Below, piece by piece: positions 6,500 through 13,990 of a DNA stretch of 18,006 bases. The notes under the pieces are model-generated. The model saw nothing but the letters and a program-made list of their open reading frames with translations, did no database searches and was not told the origin of the DNA. Origin of the DNA: Lachnospiraceae bacterium (GTDB taxonomy: Bacteria > Bacillota > Clostridia > Lachnospirales > Lachnospiraceae). The DNA is taken from assembly GCA_017958585.1 (NCBI GenBank), contig JAGDCK010000124.1, positions 1 to 18,006 of the forward strand. The letters run 5' to 3'. A program made the translations under genes and the position numbers. How positions within the stretch are numbered: the first letter of the stretch is position 1; each line of letters begins with the position of its first letter.

Positions 6500-7591
6500 A
6501 TGTTTATCCCTCCTGAGGAAAAGAGGAGACTTTCAAAGGAACTCTTTGATGCCTTAAGGCGCCTTGACATCCTGCAGATATTTGTGGACGATCCCGACAT
6601 CTCAGAGATCATGATAAACGGTATGGATTCAACCTATGTGGAAAAGAAGGGAAAGCTGTATGAGCTTCCCATAAAGTTTGACTCCCTGGACAGATTCAAT
6701 GACGTGATCCAGCAGATCGCAGCCGGATGTAACAGAACGGTCAACGCATCGGAACCCATGGTGGATGCCAGGCTCCCTGACGGATCGAGAGTAAATATTG
6801 TTCTGCCTCCGGTAAGTCTGTCCGGTCCTGTCATGACAATCAGGCGATTTCCAAAGGATCCAATAACATTTGACGGCCTTGTGGAAATGGGGTCAATCAC
6901 GGAGGAGAGCAGGGAATTTTTGGAAAAGCTGGTAAAAGCCGGATACAACATTTTTATATCCGGGGGAACAGGAAGCGTAAAGACCACTTTTTTAAATGCT
7001 CTCTCCGGATTTATACCAAAGGATGAGCGTGTGGTGACTATCGAGGATGATGCGGAATTAAAGCTGCAGGGGTTAAAGAATCTGATCAGATTGGAGACCA
7101 GGAACTCAAACACAGCTGACTGCAGGGAGATTTCCGTAAGGGATCTCATAAAGTGCTCACTCAGAATGCGTCCCGACAGGATAATACTGGGGGAGGTGAG
7201 GGGGCCTGAGGCGATAGATCTCATGCAATGTTTTAACACAGGTCACAGCGGAAGTATGTCCACCGGCCATGCAAACAGTGCAAAGGATATGCTGTATCGG
7301 TTAGAGAGCATGATCCTCATGGGTATGGATATTCCGCTTCCGGCAATCAGGCAGCAGATATCTTCCGGCATCGACATAATAGTCCATCTGTCCAGAATGA
7401 GGGATAAGAGCAGGAAGGTTGTGGAGATCACTGAGGTCCTGGGCATGGAAAAAGGAAGTATAAAGCTTAATACACTGTTCGAATTCAGGGAGAGAGGTGA
7501 GAAAGATGGACGGATTGATGGAGAACTTGTACAGAAGGGAGAACTTTTTTCAAAGGAAAAGCTCTACCGTGCGGGACTATTGCAATTATGA
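6500..7591 (+). CDS. tadA: TadA/CpaF pilus-assembly ATPase (altered Walker A, split from its N-terminus)
   Basis: This is the 363-aa body of the secretion ATPase that drives Flp pilus assembly on the cytoplasmic face of TadB/TadC. Family landmarks run in order: RLDILQIF; EIMINGMD; VDARLPDGSRVNI; the Walker A region at about 154-163 (SGGTGSVKTT); TIEDDAEL; RPDRIILGEVRG (Walker B area); NTGHSGSMSTGHAN; and DIIVHLSRMRDKSRKV. V160 (codon GTA, 6977-6979) replaces the glycine expected before the catalytic lysine K161; one base change separates GGA from GTA. Translation could restart at ATG 6500, because the interrupting TAG lies inside TAGGAAG, which can serve as a ribosome site five bases upstream. 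The gene otherwise looks full length and its 3' end overlaps tadB. Family assignment is firm; activity is doubtful. Confidence 0.9.
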   Translation: MFIPPEEKRRLSKELFDALRRLDILQIFVDDPDISEIMINGMDSTYVEKKGKLYELPIKFDSLDRFNDVIQQIAAGCNRTVNASEPMVDARLPDGSRVNIVLPPVSLSGPVMTIRRFPKDPITFDGLVEMGSITEESREFLEKLVKAGYNIFISGGTGSVKTTFLNALSGFIPKDERVVTIEDDAELKLQGLKNLIRLETRNSNTADCREISVRDLIKCSLRMRPDRIILGEVRGPEAIDLMQCFNTGHSGSMSTGHANSAKDMLYRLESMILMGMDIPLPAIRQQISSGIDIIVHLSRMRDKSRKVVEITEVLGMEKGSIKLNTLFEFRERGEKDGRIDGELVQKGELFSKEKLYRAGLLQL

Positions 7592-8321
7592 ATGGAAGCC
7601 GGGGGAATTGATGGCGGAAACTTTTAAGGTTGCGGCCATCATGACGGTAGTGTCATTTTGTATCTACAGATCCCTCTGGGCGTTTGTCGTGATGATAATT
7701 CCGGGAATATTTCTCTTTAAAAGAATAGAAAAGAACAAATTAAAAAAAGAAAGAAGCGATCTTAAGACCGAATTTAAAGAGTGCATACAGTCTGTGCTGT
7801 CATCTCTGGGAACGGGAGCCTCCGTGGAAAATGCCTTTATGGAGAGTATGGATGACATGGAATTAATGTTTGGCAGGGATTCCAACATATGCAGGGAACT
7901 TGAGGTGATCAGAAGAGGCCTTGTGATAAATATCCCCATCGAAGAGCTTTTAAAGGATTTCGGATCCCGGAGCTTTTGCAGTGAGATAAGTGAGTTTGCG
8001 GAAGTGTTCAGGATAGCAAAGAGAACCGGCGGAAACATGAAGGAGATCATGAATGTAACGGTTTCAGCCATTGTGGGCAGGATCGAGACGGATGAGGAGA
8101 TCAAGTTAAACCTTGCGGGAAAGCGGTTTGAATTTAATATCATGAAAGTGATGCCCTTTTTGATGCTTTTATATATGAATGTGGGTTATCCTCAATACTT
8201 TGACCTTCTCTATAACAGTTTTTCGGGGGCATGTATCATGACGGGATTCTTTTCCATGTATATGGGGGCAGTTTTTTGGGGCGAGAAGATCCTGGAGGAC
8301 ATCGAAAGAGAGCTGGAGTAG
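7506..8321 (+). CDS. tadB: TadB-like inner-membrane platform protein (T2SSF family)
   Basis: About 271 aa from ATG 7506, which follows the strong ribosome site GAGGTGAG. GTG 7497 and GTG 7569 are alternatives, the last preceded by AAAGGA at 11 bases. Hydrophobic segments lie near residues 40-70 and in the C-terminal quarter (MKVMPFLMLLYMNVGY; GFFSMYMGAVFWG). The cytoplasmic T2SSF domain between them shows the TadB pattern FKECIQSVLSSLGTGASVEN and RIAKRTGGNMKEIM. TadB and TadC together form the membrane platform on which the ATPase acts. With ATG 7506 the first 86 bases also encode the tail of TadA in another frame; with GTG 7569 the overlap falls to 23 bases. RDYCNYEW, conserved near the start of such proteins, lies just past GTG 7569, so both starts keep it. 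It stops at TAG. Confidence 0.85.
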   Translation: MDGLMENLYRRENFFQRKSSTVRDYCNYEWKPGELMAETFKVAAIMTVVSFCIYRSLWAFVVMIIPGIFLFKRIEKNKLKKERSDLKTEFKECIQSVLSSLGTGASVENAFMESMDDMELMFGRDSNICRELEVIRRGLVINIPIEELLKDFGSRSFCSEISEFAEVFRIAKRTGGNMKEIMNVTVSAIVGRIETDEEIKLNLAGKRFEFNIMKVMPFLMLLYMNVGYPQYFDLLYNSFSGACIMTGFFSMYMGAVFWGEKILEDIERELE

Positions 8322-8329
8322 GAGATGAT

Positions 8330-9622
8330 ATGGACTTTTTTTCAAAGAATACGGCAGAGATTATAAAGAATCTGCGCTTTCTAAACAGGGCAAAGGCTTC
8401 CTCCTCCACCATTGAGGAATACAAAAATAAACGGTTTAAAAACTGTCTTTTGGTTTTGGCGATCTTTTTTATCCTAAGCCTGTCGCTTTTTTTGATGGGA
8501 GTTATGGAAAACGGAAGAGGAAACACTTTTAAGAGAAGAAGCTTTGACGAGGGCGATTACAGAGCGGAGGTATCCGTTGGAAGCAGTTACGGGGAGAAGG
8601 AAATAAGTCTTTATATCTCTCCAAGGGACTATGAATATGAAGAACTTTTGGAGATATATCCTAAGTTTCTGGAGAGTTTAAAAAGAGAGATCCCGGGTGA
8701 GAATAATTCTCTAAATGAGGTTTCAGAAAACCTTAATCTAAGCGACAGGCTTGATGGGTATCCATTTAATATCGAGTGGATATCAGGAGATATAACAGCT
8801 CTTACTAACGAGGGGGAGGTTTTCAGAGGAAGCCTTGAAAAGAAAGTGAATCTCGAAGCACTTATAAGCTGTAATGATTTTTTAAGGAAAGTCTCATTTG
8901 ATGTAAGGATCACAGGCTTTAGCAAGGAAGAAGATTTCTTTATGGGTTTAGAGGAAAACCTAAGAGAAATAGATGAGTCAACAAAGACGGAGAATACGTT
9001 TACGCTCCCGGATTCCTATGAGGATCAAAGCCTTAAATGGCATGTAAAAAGGGACAGGACATGGATCATGGTCCTGATATCGGGAGTGCCCATAACGGGC
9101 CTTGTGTTTTTTATGTCAGACAGGGACCTTTATGAAAAGGTAAAAAAAGTTAAGCATCTCTATAAATGTGAATATCCAAATGTGGTGAGAAAGCTTGGGC
9201 TTTACACGGGGGCAGGGCTTACCCTCAGGGCTTCATATAAGAGGCTTTGGGGAGATTATTCGCCATATGTCCATGAGGAAGGAAGTAAGAAAGCCTTGGT
9301 GGCAAGTCTGCTTAAAGAAAGCATCAACAGGTTTGACATGGGAGAATCCGAGGCGAAAGTATATGAGGATTTTGGAAAGGCCACAGGTCTTCCCGAATAC
9401 ATCAGGTTTTCGGGGATCCTTGTCCAGAATCTTAAAAAAGGAAGCAGAAGTTTTTCGGAAAGAATAAGGGAGGAATCCATGAAAGCTGAGGCATCAAAAC
9501 TTGAAAACGGAAGGAAACTTGGGGAGGAAGCATCCGCAAAGCTCTTGCTCCCAATGGTGATGATACTTTTAAACATAATGGTATTAATGATGATCCCGGC
9601 CTTTTTGGGCATGGGACTGTAA
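8330..9622 (+). CDS. tadC: TadC-like platform protein with a large extracytoplasmic insert
   Basis: 430 aa from ATG 8330, chosen because AGGAG at 8320-8324 sits five bases upstream; the frame stays open upstream but has no better start. One helix at about 38-58 is followed by a soluble region of about 185 residues (59-243), a second helix at about 244-262, a cytoplasmic T2SSF-like region (about 270-404) with LYKCEYPNVVRKLGLYTGAG, and a final helix at about 405-428 (LLLPMVMILLNIMVLMMIP). The inferred topology puts 59-243 outside the membrane. Most proteobacterial TadC proteins are shorter and have no such domain. It lies eight bases after tadB and 12 bases before the pilin gene, consistent with one transcript. 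Confidence 0.82.
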   Translation: MDFFSKNTAEIIKNLRFLNRAKASSSTIEEYKNKRFKNCLLVLAIFFILSLSLFLMGVMENGRGNTFKRRSFDEGDYRAEVSVGSSYGEKEISLYISPRDYEYEELLEIYPKFLESLKREIPGENNSLNEVSENLNLSDRLDGYPFNIEWISGDITALTNEGEVFRGSLEKKVNLEALISCNDFLRKVSFDVRITGFSKEEDFFMGLEENLREIDESTKTENTFTLPDSYEDQSLKWHVKRDRTWIMVLISGVPITGLVFFMSDRDLYEKVKKVKHLYKCEYPNVVRKLGLYTGAGLTLRASYKRLWGDYSPYVHEEGSKKALVASLLKESINRFDMGESEAKVYEDFGKATGLPEYIRFSGILVQNLKKGSRSFSERIREESMKAEASKLENGRKLGEEASAKLLLPMVMILLNIMVLMMIPAFLGMGL

Positions 9623-9634
9623 AGGAGGAAAAAT

Positions 9635-9808
9635 ATGAGATTAAAGAATTTGAAGGCTTTTTTTGTTGAGGAAGACGGTATGGGCACTGTGGAGATCATC
9701 CTGATAATCGTGGTGCTTGTGGGGATCGTGCTGATATTTAAGACGCAGATCACAAAACTGGTTAATTCGATCTTTGAAAAGATCACATCTCAGGCAGAGA
9801 AAGTCTGA
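9635..9808 (+). CDS. flp: Flp-type IVb pilin
   Basis: This 57-aa precursor of the major pilus subunit follows AAGGAGG, the strongest ribosome site in the operon, as suits an abundant structural protein. The basic leader MRLKNLKAFFVEEDG is followed by M16-G-T-V-E20 and the hydrophobic helix IILIIVVLVGIVLIF. Cleavage after G15 would place E20 at position +5, as in type IV pilins. The C-terminal tail (about 36-57) is short and polar. The TGA stop shares its last base with the next ATG (TGATG), implying translational coupling. The prepilin peptidases at 4841-5335 and 12017-12445 are the likely processing enzymes. Confidence 0.92.
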   Translation: MRLKNLKAFFVEEDGMGTVEIILIIVVLVGIVLIFKTQITKLVNSIFEKITSQAEKV

Positions 9809-11154
9809 TGAAGGAGGGTTATATCACAGTTTTTGTCTCATTGATACTGGGGACAATGCTTCCGCTGTATTTTCTGCTGTTTGAAAATGCGGTAAATGCA
9901 GCCACGGCTGTGGAAGCAAACTGCATAAGTGATTTTGCTACAGAGAGCATCATGGCAGAGTATTCCGTGGAGATGCTTGACAAATATGATCTGTTTGCAA
10001 TCGATACTTCCTACGGGACGGAGACACCCTCCCTTGGAAGGACGAAAGCACATCTTAATAACTATCTTGATTTGAACACTTCTATTAACGCTTATCACAG
10101 GAATTTGTTGTCTTTTTTCAATATCACCGGGATCCGGAACACTTACGCCGAAACTACAGGGGTTACCTATCTTACGGACGATGACGGAAAAGTGTTTCGG
10201 GATCTTGCGGTGAAAGCCGTGGAGGATGAGATAAACATCTCGCTTTTTTATAAGATCTATGACCTTATGACTCACTGGGGTGAGTATGAGGAAAGAGGAG
10301 AGAAAACGAAATTTGCGGGAGAGATAAAGGAAATTGGCACAGATGAAATACCTGAAGAGATAAAAACCCTTATAAAGGATTCTCCTGAAGAGATAAACCC
10401 ATCATGGCTGTTTTCACTGATTACTAATGGGGCCGGAGTCTCCGGAAAAAGCATAAACAAAGACGCCACACTCTCGTCCAGAGAGGCAGCAGGGCTGATA
10501 AACATGGGAAATTCAGACAATGAAAACAGTGTTAAAAGCAAAAAAGATGCCACCGGTTTATACGAAAAGTTTATGCTTGGGGAATTCTTTGTAAGGCACA
10601 TGAGCGATTACACATCAAAGGACAGCTCCGGGGCACTAAGATATGAGATCGAATATATAATCTCCGGAAAAGGCAGCGATGAGGAAAATCTTAAAAGCGT
10701 GGTATACAGGATCTTTTTAGTGAGAGAGGGATTAAATATTGCGAAGTTTGAAAATGATGAAAAGAAATGTGCAGAGGCGGAAGCCCTTGCAACGGCTCTT
10801 TCCATGGCAGTACTAAATCCCGAACTTGCTCCCGTTTTAAAACACGGGATCCTGGTACTGTGGGCCACAAAAGAGAGCAGGGATGATATGGAAAAGCTCT
10901 TAAATGGAGAAAAAGCGGATTACCCGGGGGACATAAAGCTTGATTATAAAGACCATCTGAGGGCGCTGCTTCTCATGACTCCTGTCCGCAAGGAAACCTG
11001 GCGGGGCATGGATATGATGGAAGCAAATATGAGAGTGTCAAATCCGGGATTTCGGCTGGACGGATGTATCACTGAGATGGAAGCAAAGATGATCTATGAG
11101 AACAGATTCAGAGAGGAATTTGTGATAGATATGAGGAAATCCTATGAGAAATGA
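9808..11154 (+). CDS. Large membrane-anchored Tad-locus protein (DUF5702-like)
   Basis: 448 aa, starting at an ATG overlapping the flp stop. The N-terminus KEGYITVFVSLILGTMLPLY is a pilin-like hydrophobic helix after a very short positive lead. It resembles the Lachnospiraceae family I know as DUF5702 (x-G-x-I-T-V-F-x-S-L-x-L), found in Tad clusters. The rest, about residues 30-448, is a hydrophilic, charged region with predicted long helices and only isolated cysteines, so it probably lies outside the membrane. By position and architecture it could be a large minor pseudopilin or tip/surface component, comparable in role to TadG of Gram-negative loci. That role is inference. The last 11 bases overlap the next gene. 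Confidence 0.65.
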   Translation: MKEGYITVFVSLILGTMLPLYFLLFENAVNAATAVEANCISDFATESIMAEYSVEMLDKYDLFAIDTSYGTETPSLGRTKAHLNNYLDLNTSINAYHRNLLSFFNITGIRNTYAETTGVTYLTDDDGKVFRDLAVKAVEDEINISLFYKIYDLMTHWGEYEERGEKTKFAGEIKEIGTDEIPEEIKTLIKDSPEEINPSWLFSLITNGAGVSGKSINKDATLSSREAAGLINMGNSDNENSVKSKKDATGLYEKFMLGEFFVRHMSDYTSKDSSGALRYEIEYIISGKGSDEENLKSVVYRIFLVREGLNIAKFENDEKKCAEAEALATALSMAVLNPELAPVLKHGILVLWATKESRDDMEKLLNGEKADYPGDIKLDYKDHLRALLLMTPVRKETWRGMDMMEANMRVSNPGFRLDGCITEMEAKMIYENRFREEFVIDMRKSYEK

Positions 11155-12001
11155 TCATGAGAGGACAGTGGAAAAACCCTCTTTATGTATGGAAACAAAG
11201 AAACTGTTAACCTTGCAAGAAGGACCTTCTCCGCACATTACCCCAAAGCAAAAGCCGGTCGCTTTTACTAAATTCCGGTTCATAGAGAGGGTTTTTCCGC
11301 TGTTCTCAAAAAGGATATGTGCCTCGGCAACCCTTGAAGCATCGATCGTTCTGCCCATACTCATCCTGTTTGTGCTAAGTATCTCTATGGTATTTGACTT
11401 TTTGGAGGATGAAGCAAACCTGTATTGCGCTCTGAGGGACGGAGGGAAACTTTTGTCTGTGGAGGAGGCAGTGACAACGGAAAGTTATCTTGTAAGGGAA
11501 GCTTATATGCTGGGAAAGCTGTCCGGTGAATACATTGTATATGTGGCTCCCGGGAAGGGCGATCTGATAGATGTCACCGCGGTAAAGCCAAGGTTTTTTT
11601 CGGATAACCCGCTGGGCATCAAACCTTTTTTATCCGGAAGCAGGATGGTGATAAAAAACTATACTGGTTATGAGATTAAAAAAGATGAAAAGCTCGTTTA
11701 CATAACAGAAACCGGGACGGTTTACCATGAGGATCCGGACTGCACATACATAAGGCTCTCGGTCAGAGAAGTCTCCGCGGAGGAAGCAAAGAAGGAGCGA
11801 AACAACGAGGGCGAGCGATATGTAAAATGCAGAGTCTGTGGAAGAGGAAAGGAACCGGGCACGGTTTATATCACGGATGAAGGAACGGGCATCCATTACA
11901 GGAGGGACTGCAGCAGTTTAAAGAGGACTGTAAGGGAAGTTAACCTCTATGATCTTAAGGGCTACAGACCCTGCAGCAGATGTCAAAACAAAGAAAAATA
12001 A
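11144..12001 (+). CDS. TadE-like protein with two C-terminal H-C-C-C putative metal-binding modules
   Basis: 285 aa; GAGGA at 11133-11137 lies six bases before ATG. A long basic lead of about 58 residues precedes the TadE-type helix: SATLEASIVLPILILFVLSI at 61-80, with the conserved T-x-E-A-x-x-x-x-P pattern. An outer domain (about 90-183) follows. The C-terminus holds two related copies of one module: VYITETGTVYH (185-195) with H195, C200, C229 and C232, and VYITDEGTGIH (241-251) with H251, C256, C277 and C280. Each has H-x4-C followed by C-x2-C, a pattern I know from small C-terminal domains that resemble Ada-type zinc sites. TadE-like proteins are pseudopilins of the Tad system, so these modules would sit outside the cell. 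Metal binding is inferred from the residue pattern. An alternative is disulfide bonding. Confidence 0.75.
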   Translation: MRNDHERTVEKPSLCMETKKLLTLQEGPSPHITPKQKPVAFTKFRFIERVFPLFSKRICASATLEASIVLPILILFVLSISMVFDFLEDEANLYCALRDGGKLLSVEEAVTTESYLVREAYMLGKLSGEYIVYVAPGKGDLIDVTAVKPRFFSDNPLGIKPFLSGSRMVIKNYTGYEIKKDEKLVYITETGTVYHEDPDCTYIRLSVREVSAEEAKKERNNEGERYVKCRVCGRGKEPGTVYITDEGTGIHYRRDCSSLKRTVREVNLYDLKGYRPCSRCQNKEK

Positions 12002-12016
12002 GCATGAGGGATTTAA

Positions 12017-12445
12017 GTGGATATTGGATTTTTGCTGGCGGGGATACTCCTTATCCCCTTGAGTATAAGGGATATAAAGGAAAAAGCCGTCACGGTGGCT
12101 GAACTTGTCATGTTTTTTTTATCAGAAACAGTCATGGCTATGATTACATTCTCCCGTGGAGGGACGGATATAGTAAATATGTTTATTGGTTTACTTCCCG
12201 GGATTATGGTATTGCTTTTTTCGAAAGTTACCGGCTTTTGTGGCGCAGCCGATGCCTGGGTCATCGGAGCAGTGGGAGTGCATCTTGGTATTTTTAATGC
12301 TGTTTTGATATTACTTGCGGGACTGTCATTATCTGCAGTGGGATCTGTTTTCGGATTGATATTTCGGAAGATATCCGTAAAGGAGAGAGTTCCATTTATT
12401 CCTTATATAAATGCAGGGATACTTGCTGTGGGATTTTTGTTTTGA
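12017..12445 (+). CDS. Second A24 prepilin peptidase-like membrane protein
   Basis: 142 aa from GTG 12017 (GAGGG at 12006-12010, six-base spacer). It is polytopic and hydrophobic throughout. The two aspartates expected of type IV prepilin peptidases are present: D19 in IPLSIRDIKEKAV, and D79 in GFCGAADAWVI. The second motif reads GAAD rather than GxGD, a change that may be tolerated since Gly-Gly-Ala-Asp variants occur in relatives, though I cannot test it here. The gene sits between two TadE-like genes, and its stop overlaps a possible TTG start of the next. It may process pseudopilins while the first peptidase processes the pilin; this division of labour is inference. Confidence 0.78.
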   Translation: MDIGFLLAGILLIPLSIRDIKEKAVTVAELVMFFLSETVMAMITFSRGGTDIVNMFIGLLPGIMVLLFSKVTGFCGAADAWVIGAVGVHLGIFNAVLILLAGLSLSAVGSVFGLIFRKISVKERVPFIPYINAGILAVGFLF

Positions 12446-12462
12446 AAGGCGCCCGGAAAAAG

Positions 12463-12900
12463 ATGAAGAGATTGATGAAGAAAATTAAGAATACACTCAT
12501 GAAGAAGAGGATCGGGGCCTATCTGAGTTTAGAAGCTTCGTACGTAATACCAATAGTGCTGGCGGTCATAATCTTTTTATTATATGTGATGATATATAAA
12601 TATGACGATTGTGTTATAAACAGCAAAGCGCTCCTGAGGGCCATGTCTGAGAATCCGGTAAATGTCACAACGGTTTTTATGGAGGAGAGCGACGAAGTAA
12701 AGACTGAGAACCCTCTTTACATAGAAGTAAAGGAATCGGGAAAATTTATATTTCCCTTTTCTGACATGGAAGTGCTAAAGGAAACCGAAAAAGAATGGAA
12801 GGTGGAGGCACGGGGACGTTATTTTCTGACCGACCCCGCATTTACCATAAGAAGCGCAAAGAAAATAAAGAAATTAATGGAGGAAGATGATGGAAACTGA
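12463..12900 (+). CDS. TadE-like pseudopilin
   Basis: 145 aa from ATG 12463. A TTG at 12442 overlapping the previous stop and an ATG at 12475 are alternatives, and none has a strong ribosome site. A very basic lead is followed by GAYLSLEASYVIPIVLAVII, a TadE-type transmembrane helix with Glu and Pro in the usual places. A small outer domain of about 95 residues follows. There is no H-C-C-C module, unlike the other TadE-like protein upstream. The likely role is a minor subunit that primes or decorates the Flp fibre. The gene overlaps the FHA gene by 11 bases. Confidence 0.7.
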   Translation: MKRLMKKIKNTLMKKRIGAYLSLEASYVIPIVLAVIIFLLYVMIYKYDDCVINSKALLRAMSENPVNVTTVFMEESDEVKTENPLYIEVKESGKFIFPFSDMEVLKETEKEWKVEARGRYFLTDPAFTIRSAKKIKKLMEEDDGN

Positions 12901-13969
12901 ATATGTGAGAAGTCTGCAGACCAGTTTTTGCAGGATCAATTTAGACAAAACGCCTGAGGAAAACAGATTTCAATACGGAATACTTACAAGAGGAGGGATT
13001 GGAAGTCTCCTCCCATGTACCCTCAGATATATCGACGAGGAGGCGTATCTTTACTATGACATTACGTCGAAACAAAATGTCAGAAGCAGATTCGAGAGAA
13101 CCGTCATAAGGAGGGAGTGGCTCAGGGAATTTGTAAAAGCCTATGAAAAACTTATGAACGACCTCGGAAGGTTTTTGCTTGATGAGAGAAATGTTATCTG
13201 GGATCCCGAAAATGTTTATGAGGATGTGGAGGATATGAGCTTTTCATTTCTTTATAAACCCTATGAGGATCACAGCGAAAGCTTCAGGAACCTTTTGGAA
13301 TATTTTGTGGAGCATATCGACTATGAGGATGGGGAACTGGTGGATGCGGTCTACAAGATGTATGACAGATATGAAGCCTGTCCCGATGAATATATGTCAA
13401 AGCAGCTTATCAGGGATATTTTTAACATGGGTGCAGTGAAAGCTGCTGAGAACATAAAGCCCATTCCCGTCTCTGAGGAAGAGGAAGAAGACACCGGGGC
13501 ATACAGAAAGAAAAGCTTTGGTGATCTGTTTAAATACAGGAGGAAACGACAGGAAGTTAACGAATATGTAAATATAGAAGAAACTGACTACGAAACCGTG
13601 CAGGTGGCAGAGGCTGATGACTATGGTGAGAGTGGGTTCGGAAAGACTATTTACATAGATCCGGACAGCGAGAAGGATTATGAATACAAAATATATTCCA
13701 TGGACGGGAAGATACTGTGGGATCTGAAGGGGTGCGACTGTACCATAGGAAAGAAAAAGGACGAAGCGGATCTGATACTGGAGGACAGAAGCGTCAGCAG
13801 GATCCATGCCAGGATCCTTCACGATGGGGACGACTATTATATAGAGGATTTAAACTCCACCAACGGTACCTTTAAAAACGGAGTAAGACTTTCCTCTTTT
13901 GAAAAAAAGAAGCTTAAATGCGACGATGAGATCAAAATAGGCAAAATCAGGCTTTTATTCAAAGAATAA
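12890..13969 (+). CDS. FHA-domain protein of the Tad locus (DUF6382-like N-terminus)
   Basis: 359 aa from ATG 12890, favoured over ATG 12887 because GGAGGA at 12879-12884 then has a five-base spacer. No signal or membrane segment is seen, so it is probably cytoplasmic. The N-terminal half (about 1-180) resembles a domain I recall as DUF6382 in similar Firmicutes loci. An acidic, charged linker follows (about 195-260). The C-terminal FHA domain (about 265-359) shows CTIGKK, SVSRIHA (S303, R304, H306) and NSTNGTF (N322-T327), the residues that bind phosphothreonine; Lys stands where Arg is usual after the IG. It is the last gene of the Tad run, and a role linking Ser/Thr phosphorylation to pilus assembly is an inference. 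No kinase gene is in the window. Confidence 0.85.
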   Translation: METEYVRSLQTSFCRINLDKTPEENRFQYGILTRGGIGSLLPCTLRYIDEEAYLYYDITSKQNVRSRFERTVIRREWLREFVKAYEKLMNDLGRFLLDERNVIWDPENVYEDVEDMSFSFLYKPYEDHSESFRNLLEYFVEHIDYEDGELVDAVYKMYDRYEACPDEYMSKQLIRDIFNMGAVKAAENIKPIPVSEEEEEDTGAYRKKSFGDLFKYRRKRQEVNEYVNIEETDYETVQVAEADDYGESGFGKTIYIDPDSEKDYEYKIYSMDGKILWDLKGCDCTIGKKKDEADLILEDRSVSRIHARILHDGDDYYIEDLNSTNGTFKNGVRLSSFEKKKLKCDDEIKIGKIRLLFKE

Positions 13970-13990
13970 ATTGCAACAAAAACCAAGATG

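Noticed and set aside
9195..9467. Alternative + strand frame within tadC
   Set aside because: It is contained in the T2SSF-like region of tadC, has no ribosome site and encodes no recognisable protein.
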